DNA of 64,000 nucleotides from Paenibacillus pabuli (GCF_023101145.1 NZ_CP073714.1:930001-994000), one strand, 5' to 3'; positions 33,976 to 43,473 are shown, counted from the stretch's first letter. Notes: generated by a model from the sequence alone, not told the origin. Numbers and translations: made by a program.

Positions 33976-34980
33976 ATGTTAAAACTAAAATATTTGTTTC
34001 ATAATAACGATCTCGCCGAGATGATTTTGAAAAACTGGAGTTATGATTCAGACTCCCTGGGCATGTTCCAGTATTATCGGATATCCTCCAATGCCGTGTA
34101 TCCGTTCAGGGATCAGGGAGAGGTTCACTTGCTTCGTTTTGCGCCTATAGAGGAGAAAAATCAAACTAATCTTGCAGCAGAACTAGAGTTTCTTACCTAT
34201 CTCAAACTAAACCAATATGGTGTCATGGAAGCTGTACCTTCCCATACAGGAAAAGAGCTGGTAGAGGCTCATACGCCTTGGGGAATGTATTATGCCTCTG
34301 TATTCAAACGAGTTCCTGGTAACCAGATGGGCAGTATCGATCTAACTGACCAGATTGTGCGCAGCATGGGTGAGGCATTGGGCCAGCTGCATCGTTTATC
34401 CCGCGACTATACACCCAAACAGACGAAACGCTGGACGTACACGGATGTACTGGATTGGATGAAGGACGTGCTGGGGGAGTTCCCTAGCGAGACTGCAGCA
34501 CTCAATGAGATAGAAGTTCTCCAGGACTATTTTGCCAACTGGCCCGTTACACAACAGAACTTCGGGTTAATTCATTATGATTTTGAACTGGATAATGTCT
34601 TCTATGACGAGGAGAGTCATTCCTGTTACGCCATTGACTTCGATGACGCGATGTACCACTGGTATGCAATGGATGTGGAGCAGACTCTGGATAGTCTAAG
34701 GGACGAAATTCGGCCTGATGAGTGGGAGCAGAAGAAGGGAATACTCCTGCAAGGGTATTGGAGGGAAGCAGGAGACACCTATGATATGGAGTCGATGTTC
34801 CCGGCATGTCGCCGCTTTGCCAATCTGTACGGTTATATACGTGTGCTTCGATCTGGGGCAGAACAATGGGCGCATGAACCGGAATGGATGAGCGGATTAA
34901 GAGTAAGGCTGGATAAAGCGAGGGCAGCAAAAGCAAAGCAGTTTGGTCAGCAGCAGAACTTTCAACTACCGCCAAAATGA
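33976..34980 (+). CDS. APH-type phosphotransferase
   Basis: 334 residues. Catalytic loop GLIHYDFELDNVFYDEE (Asp and Asn of the Brenner motif) and the metal Asp in AIDFDDAMYHWYAMDV. N-lobe LLRFAPIEEKNQ. The fit is to the YtmP/CotS/choline-kinase-like group; the substrate is unknown. ATG 33976 is eight bases from AAGGAG; ATG 33970 is too close. Monocistronic. Confidence 0.82.
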   Translation: MLKLKYLFHNNDLAEMILKNWSYDSDSLGMFQYYRISSNAVYPFRDQGEVHLLRFAPIEEKNQTNLAAELEFLTYLKLNQYGVMEAVPSHTGKELVEAHTPWGMYYASVFKRVPGNQMGSIDLTDQIVRSMGEALGQLHRLSRDYTPKQTKRWTYTDVLDWMKDVLGEFPSETAALNEIEVLQDYFANWPVTQQNFGLIHYDFELDNVFYDEESHSCYAIDFDDAMYHWYAMDVEQTLDSLRDEIRPDEWEQKKGILLQGYWREAGDTYDMESMFPACRRFANLYGYIRVLRSGAEQWAHEPEWMSGLRVRLDKARAAKAKQFGQQQNFQLPPK

Positions 34981-35190
34981 TCCTCATTCGTTATTTGGTC
35001 AAGATGACTAATCTTGAATCAGACATCTGCATACGCACAACGAAATTATGATTGATTTTTGATTCGTCCCCATTGTAACATTAGATTAAGCGCTATACCT
35101 TTTATTAAAACATCATTGTTGGATTACGTGCTCAAGTGGAAATAGGCAAGTCGTTTCACCAATTGAATGAAGAGGACGGTCATAACGAAT

Positions 35191-35721
35191 ATGGACGACA
35201 AAAAGTTAATTATCTTTTTTGACAGCGGCGATACCATTGTTGATGAATCGACCGAGATTCGGGACGAAGAAGGAATTGTTCTGAGTGCGGATCTGATTCC
35301 GGGTGCGGATATCACGATTCAGAAGCTTCATGAAAGAGGGTACACGCTGGCCCTGGTTGCCGACGGCGATGCACAATCCTTCAAGAACGTATTTAAGCAG
35401 CATGGACTTCATGATTATTTTAGCGCAATGATTATTTCGGAAAATATTAAAGCCAGCAAACCAAGCCCGCGGATGTTTAAGGCAGCCATTGGTGCCCTTG
35501 ATTTGTCCGAAGGGGATTTTTCAAGAACAGTGATGATTGGCAATAACCTGAGTCGTGATATGAAGGGAGCCAACGCACTTGGCATCACCAGCATCTTTCA
35601 GAGCTGGACACCGCGTTATCCCCATGAGCCGGTGGATGAGACAGAACGTCCGACTCACACAGTCGGTGAACCGATGGAGCTGCTTGAACTTATTGAACGG
35701 CTGAATGCTGAGGTCAAATAA
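35191..35721 (+). CDS. HAD superfamily hydrolase-like protein
   Basis: 176 residues, Rossmann-like. Motif I is FFDSGDTIVD: the first Asp is present but the usual second Asp two places on is Gly. Motif II LVADGDAQ, motif III Lys in KASKPSPRMFKAA, motif IV IGNNLSRDMKGANALG. The motif I change is seen in dehalogenase-like and some inactive members, so phosphatase activity is uncertain. ATG 35191 is chosen over ATG 35167 because the fold starts there; neither has an ideal ribosome site. Confidence 0.8.
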   Translation: MDDKKLIIFFDSGDTIVDESTEIRDEEGIVLSADLIPGADITIQKLHERGYTLALVADGDAQSFKNVFKQHGLHDYFSAMIISENIKASKPSPRMFKAAIGALDLSEGDFSRTVMIGNNLSRDMKGANALGITSIFQSWTPRYPHEPVDETERPTHTVGEPMELLELIERLNAEVK

Positions 35722-35739
35722 ATAAAATGTTTGCTTGTT

Positions 35740-35800
35740 GCCCGTGGGCAGAAGGATGGAATGACGTTCAACCTTCTGCTCACGGGCTATTTTTACTTTT
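35740..35800 (+). terminator. Terminator after the HAD gene
   Basis: GCCCGTGGGCAGAAGG pairs with CCTTCTGCTCACGGGC, a 16-bp stem with one mismatch, followed by TATTTTTACTTTTTT. Confidence 0.9.
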
Positions 35801-35856
35801 TTACATGAGAAAATGATAGAATGATCGTAAAATCCGGAACTGAGGTAGGTGTTCAC

Positions 35857-36996
35857 ATGGAGGAACCACATCGGAAGCCATTGTTGTACTTGCAAACTGC
35901 CGATTTGGTGATGGAAGAAATCCGTAACCGGAAATTGCAGCCACATGATCCCGTGCCATCAGAAGGCGAGCTCGCCAAGCTGTATTCTGTCAGCCGTATG
36001 ACAGCCAAGCTTGCACTGCAAATTTTAGAGAAACAAGGTATTGTCTATCGTTTGGCACGGCGGGGTACATTTGTATCGGGTGATTATTTGGGTGGCCTCG
36101 GTAAGGAGTCATTGTCGGGGAATGTAACTACAGACAGGAAGCTTATGAAGCGAAAAATTGCCCTGATGTTCCCCAATATGGATGATTACGTAGCTAGAAT
36201 CATTGCATCCGTCGAGCAGGAAGCACGTAAATCAGATTGCCAGTTGCTCATTCGAATTACTACGGATAAAGAGGACGAGAGCTCCTGCCTACAAGAGTTG
36301 TACGAGGAAGGAATCGATGGAATTATTCTGTTTCCAAGGGGGAGAACACGCTGCAGTGAGAAGGTGCTGGAGCTTAATCTGCTAAATTATCCATTGGTGA
36401 TCATCGATCGAATCTTCCGTGAGGTCAATATTGATTGTGTGTACCATGACCATTATCAGGGAGCCTACAACTTGACGGAATATTTGATCGATAGAGGACA
36501 TCGGGAAATTGGGTATATCTCCATGCCGTTTGATGGAGTGACGAGCCGGGAGGACCGCTATAAGGGCTATGTACAGGCTATGCTAGACTATGCACTGCCT
36601 GTTAACGGTCGCAATATTTGCCTGGATTGCGCAGAGGATTATATGCTCAACCTGAATGGGGCGAATCTCCAACTTAAGGAGTTCATTCAAAGTAATCCCG
36701 TAATGACAGCCGTTGTTTGTGCAGATGATTATATCGCGACTTCTTGTCTGTACACGGCCTTATCCATCCACAAGCAGGTACCCGAGGAACTGTCCATCAT
36801 TGGTTTTTCCGACATCCAGTTAGCGAGCCTGCTGCCCGTGCCACTGACTACGGCAAGACAAACGACAGAGAAGCTTGGACAGGCAGCAGTGAATTTGCTG
36901 TGCAAACGTATGGAGAATTCCCGAGAAGGGGCGTTATCCATCAAGGTAAACACAACGATCATCGAACGAAGCTCCGTACGTAATTTTAATCAATGA
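35857..36996 (+). CDS. GntR/LacI hybrid transcriptional regulator (AraR-like)
   Basis: 379 residues. N-terminal GntR winged helix (LVMEEIRNRKLQPHDPVPSEGELAKLYSVSRMTAKLALQILEKQGIVYRLARRGTFV) fused to a LacI-type periplasmic-binding sensor (KIALMFPNMDDYVARIIASV..., DGIILFPRG, RGHREIGYISMPFDGVTSREDRYKGY, VICADDYIA-like, SIIGFSDIQLASLLPVPLTT). It senses a sugar. ATG 35857 has GAGGT before it. No adjacent target is obvious; the crystallin-like secreted protein or GH38 gene downstream are candidates (inference). Confidence 0.9.
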   Translation: MEEPHRKPLLYLQTADLVMEEIRNRKLQPHDPVPSEGELAKLYSVSRMTAKLALQILEKQGIVYRLARRGTFVSGDYLGGLGKESLSGNVTTDRKLMKRKIALMFPNMDDYVARIIASVEQEARKSDCQLLIRITTDKEDESSCLQELYEEGIDGIILFPRGRTRCSEKVLELNLLNYPLVIIDRIFREVNIDCVYHDHYQGAYNLTEYLIDRGHREIGYISMPFDGVTSREDRYKGYVQAMLDYALPVNGRNICLDCAEDYMLNLNGANLQLKEFIQSNPVMTAVVCADDYIATSCLYTALSIHKQVPEELSIIGFSDIQLASLLPVPLTTARQTTEKLGQAAVNLLCKRMENSREGALSIKVNTTIIERSSVRNFNQ

Positions 36997-37018
36997 GTGT
37001 TAATCGGCTCCGCCATTC

Positions 37019-37060
37019 AAACCTTCCTTATTTAGCTTTAACGATAAGGGAGGTTTTTTT
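37019..37060 (+). terminator. Terminator after the GntR/LacI regulator
   Basis: AACCTTCCTTAT and ATAAGGGAGGTT arms followed by TTTTTTTG. Confidence 0.88.
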
Positions 37061-37208
37061 GTATGTCAGTGATATAAGGTGATTGTTATCATATTCAAAC
37101 TAAATAATATGCAATTTGTTATGTATCTCACCGTTTTATGCAAAAATATTGTAAATAATAGTAGTTATATGAATTTTTTATAGAGGAAAATTTACATTTA
37201 TATCATTG

Positions 37209-37227
37209 TATATGTCAATGACATATA
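37209..37227. promoter_or_regulatory. 19-bp palindrome upstream of the crystallin-like gene
   Basis: TATATGTCA-A-TGACATATA, perfect 9-bp arms with a 1-base centre, in AT-rich sequence 157 bases before the start codon. A plausible operator; the cognate protein is unknown. The rest of 37061-37383 is AT-rich with no gene seen. Confidence 0.4.
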
Positions 37228-37383
37228 TTAGTGTGAAGGTATGCCACATATCTTTTAAGGATGAAGGGAGGATCTTCCGGAAAGCGCTACCATACATCCT
37301 GGGAAATGACCTGCAGAGCAAAAAGAAATGAATGTACGAACGTTGGCAATAAACGAAATCATTATTCGAAGAGGAGCCCGAAT

Positions 37384-38871
37384 ATGACAATCAAATCCTT
37401 GCTTGCAGCTTCGTTCTTGGCAGTATCTCTTTTCTTTCCACTGGCGCAGCCCGCGCAGGCGGCAGAGGACAATGCCGTAACGGTTTACCAGGATGGAGAT
37501 TTTGGAGGCAGCTCCCAACCGTTTGGGGTTGGCCAGTTCAATGTGAATCAGCTTAACGTGGTTGGTAACGACAAAATATCTTCAGTAAAGGTAGCTCCGG
37601 GATATCGATTGACCCTGTATCGTGACAAGGATTTCTCCGGTGACACCAAAACACTGACCGGCGATGCGGGATGGCTTGATGATTTTAACGACGCGACCTC
37701 CAGTCTGAAAGTAGAGAAGATCGGAGGCCCCAATAAACCAGTTATCGCATACTCCAATTCACCTTATGGAGGTTTTGAGCAGCAGTTTGATATTGGCAGC
37801 TATAATGTGGATGAACTGAAGGCTGGCGTAGGCAATGATGCCATCTCTGCACTTCGGGTAGCCCCAGGGTATAAGGTCACTTTGTACAAAGACTACAATT
37901 TCGCTGGATACTCCAAGGTTCTGACCGCCGATGCGATCTATGTTGGCGGAGATATCAATGATTCGGTATCGAGCCTGAAAGTTGAAGCCATCTCGCCGCT
38001 CGACGCCACATCGGTTGCCGTTCCGGGGAACGCTTACAGTGACACAGCCAAGCGTGAAATATTGCAAACCTTTGCTCCTAAAATCTGGTTTGCCCAAGGC
38101 GAAGTTTATTTTCCGTCCTCGGTAGAGCACACCCTGCCTTATGTGGATCGCTATGTGAATCCAGGTTCAGGCTTATATGAATTCAAGACCAAAACGGAGT
38201 TAAATCCCTATACCCTGAAACTGCCGTATTTTACGGGCGATCTGGGTAATGCGCCGATCTACGCGTTTTGGGTGGAGAAGGAGTATAACAATGTCGATCT
38301 GGTATATTTCCAGTTCAGTCCTTATGATCTTGGGAAAACGGTGTTTGGCACGGAAGTGGGAGATCATGTCGGAGATTGGGAGCGGGTCACGGTCAGATTG
38401 GCCAAGTTCACTGATCAGAACAGTAACTATGTGAAGCCGGTTCAAGTTTACTATGGCGCGCATTCTTTCGGTACAACCTACTCTTGGGGTGAAGTGGACA
38501 AAGTAAACAATACACATCCTGTCGCTTATTCCGCGTTTGGTTCCCATGGGATGTGGAAAGATCCTGGCAATCATGTCTATCAGGAACTCGTCGTGACCCA
38601 GTTGATTGATGTGACGAATCAGGGAACGGCATGGGATACCTGGAACAATATCCAGGCTTTTCAGTACTATCCGAATACTCGAACAGGCAATGGTCTGGGA
38701 AATGCTTGGCCATCATGGCTGGACAGGGATTACAGTAATCCGAACAGCTTATCTGTCTATAAATTCGGAAATCCGTCCCAAGGCTCCTACTTTGGTCAGC
38801 CTCTACTTGCAGGAGGACCAACAGGACCGCAGGAAAAAGGCGCATTAACGAATGATGTTATTTTAGATTAG
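37384..38871 (+). CDS. Secreted protein with two beta/gamma-crystallin domains and a Vps62-like domain
   Basis: 495 residues. Sec signal peptide (MTIKSLLAASFLAVSLFFPL, ending AQAAE). Two beta/gamma-crystallin-like repeats cover about residues 30-115 (TVYQDGDFGGSSQPFGVG, RLTLYRDKDFSGDTKTL) and 120-205 (AYSNSPYGGFEQQFDIG, KVTLYKDYNFAGYSKVL). A Vps62/DUF946-like domain covers about 215-490 (FAPKIWFAQGEVYFPSSVEH, GDHVGDWERVTVRL, AFGSHGMWKDPG). ATG 37384 has AGAGGAG upstream; the frame open to 37261 is not supported. Calcium binding by crystallin domains is known for the family; a role in cell-surface stabilisation, or as an insecticidal or antifungal toxin, is speculation. Confidence 0.82.
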   Translation: MTIKSLLAASFLAVSLFFPLAQPAQAAEDNAVTVYQDGDFGGSSQPFGVGQFNVNQLNVVGNDKISSVKVAPGYRLTLYRDKDFSGDTKTLTGDAGWLDDFNDATSSLKVEKIGGPNKPVIAYSNSPYGGFEQQFDIGSYNVDELKAGVGNDAISALRVAPGYKVTLYKDYNFAGYSKVLTADAIYVGGDINDSVSSLKVEAISPLDATSVAVPGNAYSDTAKREILQTFAPKIWFAQGEVYFPSSVEHTLPYVDRYVNPGSGLYEFKTKTELNPYTLKLPYFTGDLGNAPIYAFWVEKEYNNVDLVYFQFSPYDLGKTVFGTEVGDHVGDWERVTVRLAKFTDQNSNYVKPVQVYYGAHSFGTTYSWGEVDKVNNTHPVAYSAFGSHGMWKDPGNHVYQELVVTQLIDVTNQGTAWDTWNNIQAFQYYPNTRTGNGLGNAWPSWLDRDYSNPNSLSVYKFGNPSQGSYFGQPLLAGGPTGPQEKGALTNDVILD

Positions 38872-38978
38872 GCGATGATTAACGAGGGGACTCGCTTTCA
38901 CATGAGGCGGGTCTCCCATGCTTATTGTTCAAGTAAACAGTATTAACTGTGAATCTAACAACGGAGGCTCAGACAACG

Positions 38979-41093
38979 ATGACTAGCCGTAAAAAAGTAC
39001 ATGTTGTTTTTAAAACTCACCTGGATATTGGATTTACGCACTTGGCAGAAAACGTCGTAAAGCAGTACATGGAAGAGTATGTGCCCAAAGCAATCGCTCT
39101 GTCCGCGCAGTTGGAAGCAGAGGGAGGACGCGAGCAATTCATATGGACCACAGGTTCCTGGTTGATCCTTCATTATCTGAATCATGCGTCCGAAGAGGGC
39201 AAACAGGCTATGGAACAGGCGATTCGCAAAGGTCATATCGTATGGCATGGATTACCGTTCACAACGCATACCGAGCTGATGGACTCCTCATTATTTCGCT
39301 ACGGATTGTCCATCGGACTGGACCTAGATAAACAATTTGGCAAAACGACCATTGCAGCAAAAATGACGGATGTACCCGGGCATACCCTGTCCATGGTGCC
39401 TTTGATGAGTGAAGCGGGTCTCCGGTATATGCATCTTGGGGTTAATCCAGCTTCCATGCGCCCGAATGTGCCTAAACTGTTCAGATGGCAGGCAGCGGAT
39501 GGCAGTGAGATCATTGTGAATTATGCGGACACCTACGGAGAGGCAGTCGAAATTGAAGGTATCGATGATATCTTGTTGTTTGCCCATACAGGCGACAATT
39601 GCGGACCGCCAAGCGCAGAAGAGATTCGTGAACAATTCCAGCATATCCAGGAAAGATATCCCGATGCAGAGATTATGGCTTCGTCTCTTGATGCATTTGC
39701 AGTGCACCTTGATCAGGTTCGGGACCAATTACCTGTTGTACGAGAAGAGCTCGGGGATACTTGGATTCACGGAGGCGGTACTGACCCGCTTAAAATAGCC
39801 CGATTCCGCCAGTTGCAGCGGTTAAGAGACAAGTGGCTGACCGAAGGCCGGATCGATCCGGCAAGCGCTGAATATAAAGGCATGAGTGATGCCATGCTGC
39901 TGGTTGTGGAGCATACGTGGGGACTTGATGTGAAGAAATGGCTTCCGGATTTCCGGAATTATGCCAAACCTGACTTCAACCGGGCGCGGGAAATGAACGA
40001 CGTCGATGTGGAGGATATTCCTGCCAAATTTCAATATATCGGTGCCTTCGCCATGGATGAGTTCGACAGTCATTCCAGCGGACTATTCTCTTCGGAGACG
40101 AGCCGTCGTACCTATTCGATGATAGAGAGCTCTTGGGCGGAACAGCGGGGATATTTGGACACGGCTGTGTCGTGCCTGAGTGAAGACAAGCAGAAAGAAG
40201 CGCGTCAAGCTTTTGAACAACTAAATCCAGTTAAAAGTGTATCTTCCGGTACTGTATCTGCGTCAAGTCATCAAGTTTATAGCAGTGGCGGATACCAGTT
40301 GGCTTTCAATAACAATGGTGCACTGATTCAGCTGACGGATGAGAATAAAAAGAATTGGGTGGACGCGAAGCATCCATTCGGAGTCTATGTCTACGAAACC
40401 TTCGGGACGGAGGATTACGACAGGTATTTCCGTACTTATATGCAGAACCTGCCTGTGACACATCCTTGGGCAGATGCCGATTTCAGCAAACCTGGCTTTG
40501 AATTTGTGCGCCCACTGCCAAGCCATCAGGTGTACTTGCCAATCGTGACCGATATGCACAAGTCAGGCAATGCTAATGGCGATACGTATTGGTTCCGGTT
40601 GTCCATGCCAGCAGAAAGTTATGAATTGTACGGAGCACCCAAGGAACTCGAACTGATATATACGTTTTCACAGGAAGGAGTGGTAGAGGCTAGCTTGCAA
40701 TGGTTTGGAAAAGAAGCGAATCGTCTTCCAGAGGCCAGTTGGTTTGGATGCGGACTTAAGGTGGATAACCCCAATCTGTGGATGATGGATAAGCTTGGAG
40801 GACGAATCTCTCCGTTGAATGTTGTAAAAGACGGCAACCGAAATCTGCATGCTGTTGACAAGGGAGTATTCTATGAGGGCACAGATGGCCAGGCCTCTAT
40901 TGAAGCATTGGATTCCGCTTTGGTCGCACCTGGACAGAGAAGACTGCTGCAATTCGACAACTCGTTTGTTTCGCTTGAATCCGGATGGCAGTTTAATCTG
41001 CATAACAATATTTGGGGTACCAATTTCCCAATGTGGTACGGCGAGGATGCCAAATTCCGCTTTCGACTAAATACAGCTGCAAACCGCAAATAA
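38979..41093 (+). CDS. GH38-like glycosidase (DUF5054 family)
   Basis: 704 residues. The N-terminal domain has GH38-type signatures: VVFKTHLDIGFTHLAENVV (metal-binding His-x-Asp), FIWTTGSWLI, HGLPFTTHTELMD, MTDVPGHTLSMVPLM and HTWGLDVKKW. The C-terminal half is a beta-sandwich. This is the DUF5054 branch of alpha-mannosidase-like enzymes, of unproven substrate. No signal peptide, so it is cytoplasmic, consistent with imported oligosaccharides. ATG 38979 has GGAGG 11 bases upstream. The oligosaccharide-type ABC operon follows. Confidence 0.85.
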   Translation: MTSRKKVHVVFKTHLDIGFTHLAENVVKQYMEEYVPKAIALSAQLEAEGGREQFIWTTGSWLILHYLNHASEEGKQAMEQAIRKGHIVWHGLPFTTHTELMDSSLFRYGLSIGLDLDKQFGKTTIAAKMTDVPGHTLSMVPLMSEAGLRYMHLGVNPASMRPNVPKLFRWQAADGSEIIVNYADTYGEAVEIEGIDDILLFAHTGDNCGPPSAEEIREQFQHIQERYPDAEIMASSLDAFAVHLDQVRDQLPVVREELGDTWIHGGGTDPLKIARFRQLQRLRDKWLTEGRIDPASAEYKGMSDAMLLVVEHTWGLDVKKWLPDFRNYAKPDFNRAREMNDVDVEDIPAKFQYIGAFAMDEFDSHSSGLFSSETSRRTYSMIESSWAEQRGYLDTAVSCLSEDKQKEARQAFEQLNPVKSVSSGTVSASSHQVYSSGGYQLAFNNNGALIQLTDENKKNWVDAKHPFGVYVYETFGTEDYDRYFRTYMQNLPVTHPWADADFSKPGFEFVRPLPSHQVYLPIVTDMHKSGNANGDTYWFRLSMPAESYELYGAPKELELIYTFSQEGVVEASLQWFGKEANRLPEASWFGCGLKVDNPNLWMMDKLGGRISPLNVVKDGNRNLHAVDKGVFYEGTDGQASIEALDSALVAPGQRRLLQFDNSFVSLESGWQFNLHNNIWGTNFPMWYGEDAKFRFRLNTAANRK

Positions 41094-41213
41094 GAGAAGT
41101 TGATGTAGAATTTTACCAAAAATTGATGATCGGATAATAATCCTAGTACAATTGGAACCTATACTTGGATTTGTGAGTGAGGATGCTGTTTGAGCAGATC
41201 TGAACTGTTCGGA

Positions 41214-41253
41214 ACTGTTTCTGAAATGAATTTGAAAAACAGAATTTTTTTGT
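41214..41253 (+). terminator. Terminator after the GH38-like gene
   Basis: CTGTTT and AAACAG arms with a 16-base loop, followed by AATTTTTTTG. Confidence 0.6.
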
Positions 41254-41298
41254 AAAATCCCTATTGCTTGAACGTAGGCATCCATGTATTATATACAA

Positions 41299-41313
41299 AT
41301 AAAGCGTTTACAT
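41299..41313. promoter_or_regulatory. cre-like site upstream of the ABC importer operon
   Basis: ATAAAGCGTTTACAT; on the minus strand ATGTAAACGCTTTA agrees with the first 13 positions of the cre consensus. Core identical to the site before GH105 (TAAAGCGTTTACA). Confidence 0.6.
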
Positions 41314-41326
41314 TTTCTTAAATGTC

Positions 41327-41344
41327 AATTAAACCGGTTTAATT
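41327..41344. promoter_or_regulatory. LacI-type operator 1 (perfect 18-bp palindrome)
   Basis: AATTAAACCGGTTTAATT reads identically on both strands and has the central CCGG/CG of LacI-GalR operators. Likely bound by the LacI protein encoded last in this operon (47904). Confidence 0.8.
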
Positions 41345-41385
41345 CTGTGAGATGTTTTCCCGATAGAGAACCTCTGTTGCATAAA

Positions 41386-41403
41386 AATTAAACCGGTTTA
41401 ATT
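41386..41403. promoter_or_regulatory. LacI-type operator 2 (identical palindrome)
   Basis: Exact second copy of AATTAAACCGGTTTAATT, centre 59 bp from the first. The spacing allows repression by DNA looping or cooperative binding. The importer gene starts 106 bases further on; the promoter itself is not clear. Confidence 0.8.
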
Positions 41404-41508
41404 GTATCTACATATGTACATAAGGGGTTTATTTCGTTAGGGAGGTGAGCGCCAACCAGAGCATATTTAGGCAAGTTAATGGCAAATCCAAACGTGGAGG
41501 GGTTTAGC

Positions 41509-43455
41509 TTGAAAAGGAAAAGCAACTTGTTAATTGTTCTTGTCCTAATCACGACAATACTGGGGGGATGCTCTGCATCTTCGTCTAACAACGAAAATGA
41601 GGAATCAACAGTGAAAGAACCTGTTGTTACGGACAACAGTGCCAAAGAAGCCCCGATGCTGGCAAAGCTTGTCGATGAAGGTAAATTGCCTGCCCTGGCT
41701 GAGCGCCTGCCGGCTTCCAAAGACATTATGGTTGAAGAGGTCGTCGAGGAAATCGGGCAATATGGTGGGGATTGGAACATGCCTTGGACTGGTGTTCCTG
41801 ATAAGTGGGGGATAGGCCAACCGACAGAGGAAGCGCTGTTCCGTTTCAATAAGGAAGGAAACAAGGTTGAGTCAAACGTAGCCAAGAGCTATGAAGTGAA
41901 TGATGATTCCACCGTGTTCACCATCCATTTGCGAGAAGGCATGAAATGGTCCGACGGTGTTCCTTTTACAGCGGATGATGTTCTCTTTTATTGGGAGCAT
42001 ATGTTGACCAAAGAGACCTTTGGCAAAAAGATCTATGATGCTTATTACTCCGTTGACCCTGTTACCGGGGATAGAGCGCTAGCTGAAGTGAAGAAGGTGG
42101 ATGACTACACGTTTACCGTAACTCACAAATATCCAAGTGTGCTCTTCCTGGAACGTGTGGCCATCGATAACAAGTGGTTCTTCGCTCCTGCACACTTTCA
42201 CAAAACCATCCTTCCTGAGTTCGTAGGGGATGCCAAAACATTGGAGATTACGAAGCAATGGGGTTATGAGGATCCCAAAGTATTCTTGATGGAAACCGGG
42301 TATACGGACTGGCTGCATTACCAGATTCCTACACTCCGAGCATGGGTGCCAACCAATGATCCTAATGGCGATCAGTTTGTCATGGAGCGCAACCCATACT
42401 ACTGGAAAACAGATAAAGAAGGCAAACAGCTTCCGTATATTGACCGGATTGTAGCGACCAAGATTCAAGATCCGAGCCAAAAGGTACTTGGAACGCTTGC
42501 CGGTGATTACAACCTGGTGATCTTTGATTCCAAAGACTTCACGGTACTGAAAGAGAATGAGAAAAAAGGTGACTACCGTATCATCCCTTGGACACAACCA
42601 GCTTGGTCCAGCGCGGGAGTACAGTTAAACCAGACTACGGAAGATCCGAATCTCCGCAAACTTTTCCAAGACATTAAGTTCAGGGAAGCACTCTCCATTG
42701 GGGTGGACCGTAACCAGGTGTCTGAGATTGTCACGAGTGGACTGGGAGAACCGATTCAAGCTTCCGTACCCGAAGGCGTAATGGGCTATCAGGAAGGATG
42801 GGCCCAGCAGTGGGCGGAATATGATCCTGAACGCGCAAACCAAATTCTTGACGAATTAGGTTTGAACAAGCGGGATAAAGACAACTTCCGTCTGAACCCT
42901 GACGGCTCTGAGTTAACGCTTACCGTAATTGAGAGCACGACCGATACAGCACCATTCCTTGAATTGCTTAAGAAATACTACGAGGATATGGGTCTGCGAA
43001 CGAACCTGAAAGTGGTTGACGGAGGCACTCATTTTGATATGAAATATGCCAACAAGATTCCGATGACTACCGAGAATATTTCTGTCGTCAACGTAGCCTT
43101 CCGACCGGATACAATGGTTCCGCTCCGTGTTATCACACCATGGTTCGGCCACTACGGCTTATACAGCCAATCTGGCGGCAAGGAAGGTGTCAAGCCTGAA
43201 GGGGATGTCGCTAAAATCCTTGAGTATTGGGAAAAAGTGAAAGCAAGCAAGACACTGGATGAAATCAATCAGTATAGCAATGAGATCGTGAAACTGCACC
43301 AGAAGAATCAGTGGGTAATCGGATATGCGGGACCAACTCCGGTGCTGATTACAGCCTCGAATAAAATTCATAACATCCCTACGGATCTTATCTGGTCCGA
43401 TGAGTATCGCTCGCTGGGTCAAGGCCATCCAGCACAATTTTTCATCAAGCAATAG
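41509..43455 (+). CDS. ABC transporter substrate-binding lipoprotein, family 5 (oligopeptide/oligosaccharide type)
   Basis: 648 residues. Lipoprotein signal with LGGC (Cys21), then family 5 solute-binding motifs (FTIHLREGMKWSDGVPFTADDVLFYWEHML, FREALSIGVDRNQVSEIV). It is about 100 residues longer than DppA/OppA. The long type often serves beta-glucan or other oligosaccharides in clostridia and Thermotoga. TTG 41509 has GGAGGGG seven bases before. First gene of a six-gene operon ending with its LacI regulator; GH38 upstream supports a sugar substrate (inference). Confidence 0.9.
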   Translation: MKRKSNLLIVLVLITTILGGCSASSSNNENEESTVKEPVVTDNSAKEAPMLAKLVDEGKLPALAERLPASKDIMVEEVVEEIGQYGGDWNMPWTGVPDKWGIGQPTEEALFRFNKEGNKVESNVAKSYEVNDDSTVFTIHLREGMKWSDGVPFTADDVLFYWEHMLTKETFGKKIYDAYYSVDPVTGDRALAEVKKVDDYTFTVTHKYPSVLFLERVAIDNKWFFAPAHFHKTILPEFVGDAKTLEITKQWGYEDPKVFLMETGYTDWLHYQIPTLRAWVPTNDPNGDQFVMERNPYYWKTDKEGKQLPYIDRIVATKIQDPSQKVLGTLAGDYNLVIFDSKDFTVLKENEKKGDYRIIPWTQPAWSSAGVQLNQTTEDPNLRKLFQDIKFREALSIGVDRNQVSEIVTSGLGEPIQASVPEGVMGYQEGWAQQWAEYDPERANQILDELGLNKRDKDNFRLNPDGSELTLTVIESTTDTAPFLELLKKYYEDMGLRTNLKVVDGGTHFDMKYANKIPMTTENISVVNVAFRPDTMVPLRVITPWFGHYGLYSQSGGKEGVKPEGDVAKILEYWEKVKASKTLDEINQYSNEIVKLHQKNQWVIGYAGPTPVLITASNKIHNIPTDLIWSDEYRSLGQGHPAQFFIKQ

Positions 43456-43473
43456 CTGGTGAAGCATTCAGGT

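Noticed and set aside
37261..37383. N-terminal extension of the crystallin-type protein
   Set aside because: The signal peptide and AGAGGAG ribosome site mark ATG 37384; the extension would hide the signal.
41446..41508. 20-codon GTG ORF just before the binding-protein gene
   Set aside because: The only Shine-Dalgarno overlaps the start itself, and no conservation argument is available.
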